Positions 11,020 to 20,436 of a stretch of DNA of 64,000 nucleotides are shown here, in pieces. The stretch's first letter is position 1, and each line of letters opens with the position of its first letter. Source of the DNA: Magnolia sinica (lineage: Eukaryota > Streptophyta > Magnoliopsida > Magnoliales > Magnoliaceae); assembly GCF_029962835.1 (NCBI RefSeq), contig NC_080579.1, positions 83,531,959-83,595,958 on the forward strand. The letters are read 5' to 3'. The translations under genes and the position numbers were made by a program. Below the pieces are notes generated by a model that made no database searches, was not told the origin of the DNA, and saw only the letters and a list, made by a program, of their open reading frames with translations.

Positions 11020-11430
11020 ATGACCGTAGACCTATAGCTACAGATTATAACCGTAGCCATAGATTGTCGATAATATCAACCATAATTCGATAATATCGAA
11101 ACTGAATGCCAAATTGTCCGGCAACAAAACTCGAAAAATGGAAGAATTTTCGATATTATCGACATATGTTCGATAGTATCGAGCATAAGTCATCGATAGT
11201 ATCGAGATATGATCGATAGTATCGATAACTAATGTTGAGTAATGACCTAGACCTACTGCTACAGATTATAACCGTAGCAATAGGTACTGTAGCCGATATA
11301 TCGATAAGTCGATATAACGATAATATCTCGATATATCGACATTTTATGGAAATGCAGCAAATCCTGCTGGACAATTGTCATCCAGATTCGATATTATCGA
11401 TGACTTACGTCGATAATATGTTGATAAAAT
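11020..11430. repeat. Cluster of TCGATANTATCGA palindromes
   Basis: At least six near-perfect palindromes of the form TCGATA(A/T/G)TATCGA occur within about 330 bp (around 11090, 11149, 11168, 11192, 11213 and 11385), plus several CGATATATCG variants. They are interleaved with two copies of a second near-palindrome, 'ctatagctacag..attat..aaccgtagccatag' (11031-11062 and 11251-11284). A related group lies at 14688-14832. The pattern resembles the subterminal region of a DNA transposon, but no superfamily could be named. Confidence 0.75.
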
Positions 11431-11442
11431 CTACGTTTACAT

Positions 11443-11491
11443 ATTTTGTATTTTTTTTTTTTTTTGTTGTGTTTTTTTTTTTTTTTTTTTG
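11443..11491. repeat. Poly-T tracts
   Basis: Two long T runs separated by a short G-containing spacer. Possibly the tail of a minus-strand retroposon, but no body was recognised next to it. Confidence 0.6.
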
Positions 11492-11694
11492 GGTTAGCTT
11501 GTTGTATACACCCATGTTAGTACACACCCTCCACGTTAGCCATCCCCACTAGGAATCGATACAAAGATGAATAAATTCCATCCTTGTTGGTTTGAAATTT
11601 TATTAGGGTGAGACGTTGGAGTTATGTGTTCTTGAATTTGCTGTGTGAATAATAGTACAGTACCTTGTTTAATTTTAGTGCTTGTATTTTTTAG

Positions 11695-11843
11695 CAATCA
11701 ACTAAGGAAAACATACCTAAATAAGACTTTAATTTCACTACTAAACTATGAAGGTGTCCCAAAGGAATAATTTATGAATCTTCTGAGGAATGCTTTGAAT
11801 GATTCTCGAAATATTCCTTCCAATAAGCACATTGCATTGAGAG
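11695..11843 (+). pseudogene. RNA-dependent RNA polymerase (RDR) exon fragment
   Basis: A single exon-like segment with an AG acceptor at 11693-11694 and a GT donor at 11844-11845 reads LRKTYLNKTLISLLNYEGVP, then one in-frame stop, then FMNLLRNALNDSRNIPSNKH and IALR. It resembles, from memory, the 'ISLL.YGGVP.EYFM.LL.NAL' region of plant RDR proteins, especially the RDR3-5 group, which make double-stranded RNA in silencing. Neighbouring RDR exons were not found. With the stop and no flanking exons it is a broken captured fragment. The family call is from motif memory and could be tested by protein search. Confidence 0.55.
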
Positions 11844-11849
11844 GTATGT

Positions 11850-12855
11850 TTTGTACTTAAGACCTATTAGATGTGTTGTTGAAAGCAAGTTTAAATGCAC
11901 ATGCAACTGTCATAAGTTTCTACCATCATAGATTTCTTAAAATTTAATAACTTCTGTAGAAATCTGATGTAGTTTTTCGATATTGCTTCAACATGTTGTC
12001 ATCCAGTTGTTCCAAGTGAATAACCTAAAAAGTGTACTTTGGGAAATATGTTCTTTAAAAACATATTTGTTCCATGCTTTATTTCTGCTAATGATATTCT
12101 TGTTATTCTACTAATGCTACTCTGGTTGTCCTTATCGTTCAAATGTAACACAAGAGAATTTCAACATTTTCTCAACATAGACCAGAAAAAGTATCCTGTG
12201 TAAACCAACATAAAAACAACAAACAATGCTTCTACACTACACATATGAAACAACATGTTAACACTATACATATGGATAGAATTGTTAATGTTCTGTAGCA
12301 ATTCTCTCACAAGAAGATCCAAGTACAACATGGAAGCTCAGTTTTTCCATCTAATGCATGTGGTCCAATGTGAGTGATACTGCAACTTTTTTCTTTCTTT
12401 CTATATAGACAACTTATACTATACATACAGATGAAAAATCTACAGATGGAAAAATGGGGACCATTTTTTTTCGAAGGGTAAGAAAAAATCCTAATAAAGA
12501 CAAGTTTTTCTGAATTGTATTATATATGAATGGATGACATGAGGTGACATGAGGTGCTAAAAAATACCTTTTTGGTAAAGTTTGGCCAGTAACTCCTGGA
12601 CTCCAGGGTCTTCAAAAATAACATTAACAGTTAGGTGTACAGCTTCCTATCACCAATAAATCAACAAAAGATACAACAATGGGGCTTGCAACCTTAAAGA
12701 TGGAAAAGTCATTCCATAACTTCTTTGAATGTTTCAATGTGACTTTCAAACTCAACATTTTAATTGGAAAAATAAAAACCACATTGGTGTGTTAGAGAAA
12801 CATATATTGTGAAATCTAGGGCTATCAGCAAGCCAGGTTGGGCTATGTCAAGCAA
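11850..12855. other. Loop DNA, no gene recognised
   Basis: About 1 kb of AT-rich sequence between the RDR fragment and the right arm of the inverted repeat. It may contain further decayed introns or exons of captured genes, but no protein motif was recognised. Confidence 0.45.
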
Positions 12856-12859
12856 ATCA

Positions 12860-13690
12860 ACACTGTTTCCCGTGGTATGATTCACTTGATCTTTTGATAT
12901 GCTTCAATTTGGGGCTAAACCGCTAAAATTAGATGGAAGAATGGATGGACACCGTGGATATACTACATACATTCAATGTGGGCTCATCTGAGTTTACTTA
13001 GTACAATGGGAGCGTACTGACTAACTCAGTACGCAATCCGATTACGCTTGCTACGCCCCACAATGATGTTTTATTTGTAATACATCATGTTTATCGGATT
13101 ATGTATACACCAAAACCCCATATGTGGGAGGGAACTTAGACATTGAGGGAGGGAACCTAGACATTGAACGAGGCAAACATGAAATTAAATGGGGCAAACA
13201 TGAAATTCAGAGGGGGAAACATTAAATTCAGCGGGGAAAACATGAAATTGATCGGGGCAAACTTGATTTTCAACGGGGAAAACATGAAATTCAGCAGGGC
13301 AAATCATGAAAGTCAACAAGGGAAACATGAAATTCAATAGGAAAAACTGCAAATTGAGTGGACCAAATATGAAATTCGGCGGGAAAAACTGAAAAATGAG
13401 CGAGGGAACATGAAATTCAGCGGGCAAACTAAAAAATCAGCGGGGCAACCTAGAAAATCAACAGGGCAAACATGAAATTGAGTGGGCAAACTAGAAATTG
13501 AGCCGGGCAAACATGAAATTGAGCGGGGGAAACATGAAATCAGCGGAGCAAACTCGAAAATCAGCGGGGCAACCTAGAAAATCATTATGCCCACTGTTTC
13601 CAGTGGTATGATCCAGTTGATATTTTGATATGCTTCAATGTGGGGCTCAACCCCTTATATTAGATGGAAAAACCGATGGACGGAGTTGAT
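12860..13690 (-). repeat. Long inverted repeat, right arm
   Basis: Mirror of 7976-9012: module (12860-12990), unique segment (about 12990-13130, including 'gtactgactaactcagtacgc' and 'ccccatatgtgggaggga'), minisatellite block 3, and module (13575-13690). The outermost module resembles 5138-5254 more than 7976-8103, for instance in 'ctaat.taaggggttgagcc'. The left side may therefore have been rearranged, with the telomere-like satellite lying between two left-side modules. Confidence 0.85.
13131..13573 (-). repeat. 21-bp minisatellite, block 3 (inverted)
   Basis: About 21 copies of the unit in reverse orientation (GGGGCAAACATGAAATTGAG form). Confidence 0.92.
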
Positions 13691-13703
13691 ATACTCGTTG
13701 GAC

Positions 13704-13943
13704 CCGCTCAATTTCATGTTTGCCCCGCTCAATTTTCAGTTTACCTCGCTGAATTTCGTGTTTGCCCTGCTCAATTCCTAGTTTGCCCCGCTTAATTTCA
13801 TGTTTGCCTCGCTCAATTTCTAGTTTGCCCCGCTCAATTTCTCGTTGGCCCCGCTCAATTACATGTTTGCCCCACTCAATTACAAGTTTGCCCCGCTCAA
13901 TTTCTAATTTACCCTGCTTAATTTTCATGTTCGCCCCGCTCAA
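13704..13943 (+). repeat. 21-bp minisatellite, block 4
   Basis: About 11 copies in the forward orientation, immediately outside the right arm of the long inverted repeat. Confidence 0.92.
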
Positions 13944-14135
13944 AGGAGATCAAAGTTACATGGGCCCCACAATTTTGTATTTTTATATCCACAACGTTCA
14001 TCCATATTTCAAGATCATTTGGGAGTATTATATATATAAAAAAAGAATCAAATCTAAAGATCAAATGGACCACACTACAAAGAGCAGCGGGAAAATTGAT
14101 TTTTATCATTAAAAATTTTGTAGGGCCCACTATAA
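13944..14135. mobile_element. Short MITE copy between opposed minisatellite blocks
   Basis: Begins near 'catgggccccacaattttgtat', contains the shortened core 'aaatggaccacactacaaagagcagcggg' and ends 'gtagggcccactataata'. Minisatellite blocks of opposite orientation flank it on the two sides, forming a second, smaller inverted structure. Confidence 0.6.
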
Positions 14136-14352
14136 TAAAAATTGAGTGGGGCAAACATGAAATTGAGCAGGGCAAATTAGAAATTGAGCGAGGCAAACTG
14201 AAAATTGGGCGGGGCAAACTAGAAATTGAGTGGGGCAAACTGAAAATTGAGCGGGGCAAAGTAGAAATTGAGCGGGGCAAACATGAAATTGAGCGGGGCA
14301 AACTAGAAATTGAGTTGGGCAAACTGAAAATTGAGCGGAGCAAATATAAAAT
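14136..14352 (-). repeat. 21-bp minisatellite, block 5 (inverted)
   Basis: About 10-11 copies in reverse orientation. It is followed by a direct repeat of about 27 bp ('attgatcacgaagtaaatga' and 'attgaccacgaagtgaatga', about 14352-14404). Confidence 0.9.
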
Positions 14353-14679
14353 TGATCACGAAGTAAATGAAATGAATGAAATTGACCACGAAGTGAATGA
14401 AATGGATTTTTGACCATCGACCTGATGGAATCTTGAAAAGTAACTGAGTTGATTGGCTAAAATAGCTTCTCCTACCCCAAAATTATATAGGGTACGTTAA
14501 GTAACTAATTTTGGTTTAAAAGATATTCTTGTTAAATGAATAAAGAAAGAAATGAAAAAAAGAGAAATTTTTTTTATATGCTTATATATATACATATTTA
14601 TATAAATATGTATTAGAGAATATTGTAGCTAGAATAAAGTTCTTCATGTAAAAAAATAAAAAATAAAAATAAATTTTGC

Positions 14680-14850
14680 ATAGACTGGTTACGGTTATAA
14701 TCCTTAGCTATAGGTCCTTCAATATATCGAAAGGCTTTCGATATTATCGAAAAAGTCCAGAACTGTCCAGCGAGTTTGCTTAAAAAATTGTAATTTTCGA
14801 TACACTATGGCTACGGATTATACCGTAGCTATAATGAGCGGCCGCAGCCC
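14680..14850. repeat. Second cluster of GATA and CTACGG palindromes
   Basis: Two copies of the 'ctatggctacgg..attat..accgtagctata' near-palindrome (14688-14714 and 14804-14832) flank 'ttcgatattatcgaaaaagtccagaactgtcc'. This repeats the arrangement at 11020-11430 and shares the word 'ctgtccagc'. The two clusters lie 3.3 kb apart and may be parts of one disrupted element. Confidence 0.65.
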
Positions 14851-14879
14851 CGCTGTAGTCTGTGGTTTTTTATTTTTTT

Positions 14880-15389
14880 AATGCAGTGTTGCTTAGGTAG
14901 GTCTCATCATGAGGTTGTGTTATATCCAAACCATTCATCTATTTGGCGTGCTCCTATTAAGTCTTCAGAAGAAAAATAAGATAGATCTAACTATCAAGTG
15001 GAGCACATTCTAAAAGGCAGTGGGGAATTGAACGTCTACCATTGAAACCCTTTTAGGGGTTACAGAAGTTTTGGATCATTATGAAAGTTGTTTTTCCTCC
15101 TCATCCAGGTCTTTGTGACCCTATGAATGAACTTAGACGGGGAGGATTTCTCACAAACATCACAATGGGCCACCTAAAGGTTTCTAAAGGTTGACGCTCA
15201 TTCAACACTGTTTCCTGTAATGTGGTACACTTGAGATTTGGATATACCTCATTTTTGGTCTCATACCATAAAATGATCTAGAAAAGTATATGGGCGGCAT
15301 GGATGAAAAGCATACATCATAGTGGGGCCCACAGACCACTGACCATCTGCCATTGGCTGGTGGCAGGCGGAGTACCCAATCCGTTTCCA
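14880..15389. mobile_element. Mutator-like MITE copy
   Basis: Right end inverse: GGAAACGGATTGGGTACTCC then 'accagccaatggc', as in the copy at 4451-5137. The interior carries the usual core words. The left end is not clear, so the copy may be truncated at about 14880. Confidence 0.65.
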
Positions 15390-15399
15390 TGAAAGGAGG

Positions 15400-15521
15400 G
15401 GTATTTTCATCCTGAAATTCAGTCTCAACAAGTGCAGGTCTAAGTTGCAAAACAAAGTTTGTCTTCTTTCATAAAAACAGCTGGATAAAAGGTGGGGTCC
15501 ACAGTCCTAAATTTCTCTTAA
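15400..15521 (-). repeat. Outer inverted repeat, right copy
   Basis: Inverse of 4081-4225, ending at the complement of TTAAGAGAAATTTAGGACTG. Beyond it the flanks of the two copies no longer match. Confidence 0.7.
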
Positions 15522-15589
15522 TTTAAAGAATTAAAAGTCCCATCCTCTACAAATTACAAAAATGCAGTCACATGAGTATTAAAAGTAGT

Positions 15590-16070
15590 AACATGTCTAG
15601 GTGGTACCCACCATCATGTTTTTGATAAATCTATCTCGGCCATCAATTTTTCTAGATTATGTTACAACATAGACCTAGCAATGATATTGATCCAAACTTC
15701 TAGTGGGCCACACGATTGGAAAAGGTGAGGATTAAGCTTCCGCCATTGAAATATTCAAGTGGCCACAAAAGCTTTGGATTATGTTAATGTTTTTTTAATT
15801 TCAGTTCATCCCAGTAGGAATGACCTCATGAACCATATGGATGACATATATACACCATGGTGGACCCAGGAAATTTTCAACCACAGAATTCCCCCACTTA
15901 CTGTTTCCAAGCCGTACAGCCCGCATGAGTTTTAGCTCTGCCTCATTTTTGACCCTACATCATCAGATGATACGAAAAAAATGATGAACAAAGTGGATTT
16001 CTCACAAATATCATTGTGTGCCCCACCTAACTTGCTGTGCAAGGAAGTTCATGCGGATGGCTCTGGTCGC
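15590..16070. mobile_element. Diverged MITE-family copy
   Basis: Shows 'ggtacccaccatcatgttttt', 'gtgggccacacgattggaaaa', 'gccattgaaatattcaagtggcc' and 'cattgtgtgccccacctaac'. It is more diverged than the other copies. No ends or target duplication were found. Confidence 0.5.
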
Positions 16071-16074
16071 AGTT

Positions 16075-16227
16075 GGAAACGGATTGGAAAAGGAAGCTAG
16101 TTGGCTTCTGAGCCAAACGGATGTTACGTCACCAAGTTCTTTGGGCCCACCATGATGTATGTGTTAAATCCACAGTATCCATCCATTTGGAGAGATCATT
16201 GTAGGGAGTAAATAAAAGAATTAGGCA
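16075..16227 (-). mobile_element. Mutator-like MITE copy B, left portion (split)
   Basis: This is the distal end of a minus-oriented MITE whose remainder lies at 29217-29794. The Ty3/gypsy element 16228-29216 interrupts it. The end reads GGAAACGGATTGG. The core words run directly from here into 29217 if the LTR element is left out. Confidence 0.75.
16223..16227. repeat. Target site duplication AGGCA (left)
   Basis: AGGCA directly precedes the 5' LTR, and the same five bases follow the 3' LTR at 29217-29221. A 5-bp duplication is normal for Ty3/gypsy integration. Confidence 0.93.
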
Positions 16228-17365
16228 TGTAAGACCCGTGTCCTAGTCCGTACCATTCCGTTGGCTTCCGCGGTCCTTCCGGTCAAATTCCGGCAACCTT
16301 CGCACCGTATCCGGTGTTTGCGCACGATTCTAAGCTAGGTCCTGCGCACCGACAGCGGCTTGATCCGAAAGTTGCATCATAGCGACCGCGTCGTCGCCGC
16401 GGTTCCAACGCCGTGACTTGCGCACCGAACCGATACCCAGGCAAGAAGATGCCGATCTGCGTTTATTCCGAAGAAACACCACGCGTTGCAAATTTCGAGG
16501 GAATCTCTACTATAAGTCCCATCAATTAATCATAAATGCAAGCCTTACCTCAAGTACATCAACCCATTCCCTCCTTTTTTCAAAAGTCCACCCTCTTTCC
16601 ACCTCACCACTCCCCTTTTTCTCATTTTCAACAACAACCATACCCCTTTTCAAAAATTTCAACCCAACCCATCACCCATCACTCCATCACCTTACCTCAC
16701 CCATCCATATCTTCTTTCTCTCCCTCATTTCTCAAAATCTCCAAGCAACCCCAAGCCTCTCAACGTCCAAGCTTCCTCTCCCTCTCAAGTGTGGCCCACC
16801 TTCCATCTTCCATCTACACCCTCTCATCTCTCATCCCCACCATCAAAAGTCCATCAACCTCCATCAAAGTTGAAGCTAAGGAGCATTGGAGTCTAAGGGA
16901 CCAAGAAGAAGGAAGATAAGGTGGGTGATTTGCCATTATTTTAAACTTTAGGGTCCACTTGTTGGTGGGACCCATTTGGATGTATGTGACTTAATCAAGA
17001 GGGCCCATAGTGGCGGGATTCCTCTATCTCACCGTATATCTCTCTCTATCTCTCTCTTTCTCTCTTTCTTTGTAATGGTGTGGATCCCACCAATATGTGC
17101 TACATCTATCCCGTCCATCTACATCAGACGGTGTGGCCCACTCTATTGCAGGTGATGATCCACACCATCCATTGTTTGGATGGGCCCAATGCGTCCTTTT
17201 GTTTATATATATGTTATATTTTATATAATATATATATATATATATAATATATAATATAATATGTATTATGTATATATATATATAATAATATAATATATAT
17301 TATGTATATATGTTGGTGGGCCACATCTACGTGGGACCCACCACAATGACATGTTTAAGTATGCC

Positions 17366-17389
17366 GTCCAGCGTCCCTGGACGCTGGAC
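17366..17389. repeat. Perfect 11-bp inverted repeat in LTR
   Basis: GTCCAGCGTCC, a 2-base spacer, then its exact reverse complement. It is conserved in the 3' LTR at 26352-26375. Function unknown. Confidence 0.9.
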
Positions 17390-18339
17390 GTTGGCAAACA
17401 GGGAAGTAAAAAAAAACTGGCATGGGACGGTACTAACAAGCTAGCTAAGGGAGAAGGAAATGGTGGGCCCCTCATGCAGGCCCCACCTTGATGTATACAT
17501 ATAATCTAAGCCGTCTATCCCGTTGCCCAGATCATTTTAACCGTTGAGCTAAAATTTGGGACCCATCTGAAAAACAAGCGGGTCATGCCATAGGAAATAG
17601 CGATCCTACCTTCGATTTACTCCCTAATGCTCCGGTATATCTAAAACAGCCCAACATTGGACTCTATGGGTTTGTATCGAGCCATGGGGACCCATGACTG
17701 GGGTGGATCTTGCGGATGCGGGCCCCGTCTATGAAAAACCGTAGAAAAATCGATTTAAAAAAAAAAATAAACAACAGCAGCAGCAACTGCTGCCACTGAC
17801 GACAGGCGCAGGCAGCGCCTGCGCTGGACTCTCCTGACGGGCGGACGAGGCAGGGCCTCGCAACCCAATTGCGGGCCCCACCTTGATGCGTTTCGATGAT
17901 CAACACCGTGCATTTGATGGGTCCCCACAAACCGTACGTCCACCTCAAAAATTAGCCTTATACGGAACTTAGGTAGGCCACACCATCTAAAATCATGTGA
18001 AGACATGTCTAAACATATAAAAACCCTTGGTGGGGCCTACTTGAGATCTGGATGCGGCTGAAACTTGGTCTGTACCCTCAGCCAAGTGGGGCACACATAA
18101 TGAGCGGGCTGAATTGGTGGACCACATCACAGTGGGCCCCCTGTCGATGTGATATATAAATATATATTTATACAGATATAAATAAAATAAAATAAAATAA
18201 AATAAAATAAAAAAATTATCACGGTAGGCTCCTGACCGCCCTACAGATTGGACGAAAATAAATGGTGGGCCCAACCCACGGTACTTGGGTGGAAAATAAA
18301 CATTCCAGTAGGCCCCAGTTTAGTGGGCCCTACCCTGGT

Positions 18340-18520
18340 CCACTTGACTTTATGAGCAGTTGGAAGAAAATAAACATTTGTTGGGCCCTAAGTTGGGTGG
18401 AAATAAACATTTGTTGGGCCCTAAGTTGGGTGGAAAATAAACATTATGTTGGGCCCGAAGTTGGGTAGAAAATAAACATTATATTGGGCCTTAGGTTGGG
18501 TGGAGAATAAGCATTATGGT
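18340..18520 (+). repeat. Tandem repeat in LTR (unit about 30-35 bp)
   Basis: Unit 'aagttgggtggaaaataaac' plus 'attatgttgggccc', four to five copies with variation. The matching array in the 3' LTR (about 27345-27470) has one unit fewer. Confidence 0.85.
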
Positions 18521-20267
18521 GAGTCCTACTTAGAACTCACCTACGTATGTATTGTAAACCACGCCCTCTATTAGTGTGAGCTCCATCATGATGTATGTGT
18601 TTCATCCAACTGTCCAACTATTTTGGAGATAATTTAAGGCCCATTTTATGAGGCCCATTGTGATGTATGCAAGGCCCATGTGACTAGGCCCACGTGGATG
18701 CATTGGTGGCCCGTCATTGAAGCCTACCTTGATATATGTTTACGAGACCCATGCATGAGGCCCATTTGATGTATTAGAGGCCCAATGGGATGTGCATGAG
18801 GCCCATACCATGATTTATGTGTCGACCCTTATAGCGGCAGTACCTTGGGAGCAATGATGATTTGATGCCCACATTGTAAGGTTAATGTTGGTTAAATGTC
18901 CGCATTACGACTCTCCCTAAGGCCCATTAATAGGCCCATGTCTATAGTATATCAGCCGTCTAGGCTCATCTTCATGTTGATCAGAGCCCATCACCACATA
19001 ACATGTATAACATAGATCCATGATTCATGATCATACGCATCATATGTATGCCTGATATGAAAAGTGACTGATCATAGCATATGCCTTTAGGCAGATCGTT
19101 ATGGGCTCCCTGATAGGCGGAGTCGCCCCACATGAGCGCTCGGTACTCGTGGTATTGTTGCATGTTTGGTAGTGTGATTCATGCACTTGCATCTGTGTGA
19201 TCATGATTATTGTATGCCCTAGCAACATCAAGGCCAAAGCCTCCACAGACACATCGTGGGAGGTTGAGTTGGATACCGAAAATGTTTGGTTCTAGCATAC
19301 GGGCACCATAGATGTCCTTGGGTGAAAATCCCTAAACCCGATGGTACTAGAGGATGACTCCAACGTCGAGACCGAGTGGATATATGAGCGCATGAGGGCC
19401 GAATACCAGGAGGCCGCGTCTCCCACTGTGTCGTGGTCGGTTGGAAAGGAGTGTGACCTTACTCGCCCAAGGGTAGGGGGCAATACTAGGCTGAGTTTGA
19501 CCAGCTCGCGAATGGGTCTGCTATCGACGTGCCGGATAGGTATTGGCAGACTATTTGTCAGGCGGATAGTGAGGTTTCTTACGCTCACTTGGACTGTGCG
19601 GCTAGGAGAGCGACAGTGCCATTTGGAGTGTATTGAACCCCGGTGATTATAACGAATGAGAACTGTACTGATACATGATGAGGATTGGCATGCTTGAGTT
19701 GCATCTCGCATCGCATGGCCGTGTTATGGCCGATGGCATTCATATATTGCATTGCATAGCCTTGGTACGGCTGATTGCATCCATGTACTCATCACCATGA
19801 TCCCGCATTACGCTGACCTTGCATTTTGAGCACGTTTATATTGCGCGCACACTTACACCACCCTCTAAGCTTTCTATAAGCTTATGCACGATTGATACGT
19901 GCAGGTGACGCCAGGACGCAGTCGCAGCCATAGTCTCGCCATAGTTGGACCGTGCAGACGAGCTTTGGAGTTTCTATCTTTTGCTCTACATTGTATTCTC
20001 CCTTTCCGTTGCATTGTACTCAAATGTTTTTTATTATAGTGGATTTTGTGGTGGTGTTCCTGTGGTTATTGATCGTGGGTTATGCTTTTGTTATGCTCAT
20101 TATGAATCAGACTGATGATTTGAAACCCTCCTTGTAGTCTCCCAGGATCGGAACCTGGTGAATGGGTGCCGGGGTCCGAGAATTGGGTTCTACGGAGGCT
20201 GTCGGCGCCGGATTCGGCGATCGGGAATTTGTGAGTCCGGTTTTCGAGTTCGGGGCGTGACAGAAGT

Positions 20268-20279
20268 TGGTATCAGAGC
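20268..20279 (+). promoter_or_regulatory. Primer-binding site (initiator tRNA-Met)
   Basis: TGGTATCAGAGC, five bases after the 5' LTR end, is complementary to the 3' end of plant initiator methionine tRNA, the usual primer for this lineage. Confidence 0.9.
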
Positions 20280-20436
20280 ATAACTCGGGAATAACCAAGA
20301 ACAATATTACATGTCTGCTATGAATGATTAAGTCCTAAGTTCGGATAACCTAGCGATCTTTTATTACCAACCCTTAACGAGCGTGCCTTCGAGAGTTTTC
20401 AAAGTTGATAGGCACCTTCGCTCTTTCCTGTAGGAC

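Larger units (their letters stand above)
16228..20262 (+). repeat. 5' LTR of Tekay-type element
   Basis: Runs from TGTAAGACC to GGGCGTGACA, 4,035 bp. The 35-bp length difference from the 3' LTR matches one extra copy of a tandem repeat near 18,360-18,460. Visible parts are a CG-rich first 300 bp, a possible TATA-like 'ctactataagtc' near 16507, a G-poor leader-like tract (about 16535-16870), an AT-rich microsatellite (about 17203-17310), a perfect short palindrome (17366-17389) and a GGCCCA-rich tract (about 18640-18930). Confidence 0.93.

Noticed and set aside
12300-12370. Possible third captured exon before a 'gtgagt' donor
   Set aside because: The short reading has no family resemblance I could name, so it is not called.
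16536-16919. 127-codon ORF repeated at 25524-25907
   Set aside because: Both copies lie at the same place in the two LTRs, the product is low-complexity (Ser, Pro, His), and conservation reflects recent LTR duplication.
19341-19646. 101-codon ORF in the 5' LTR
   Set aside because: It is not kept open in the matching part of the 3' LTR and has no domain.
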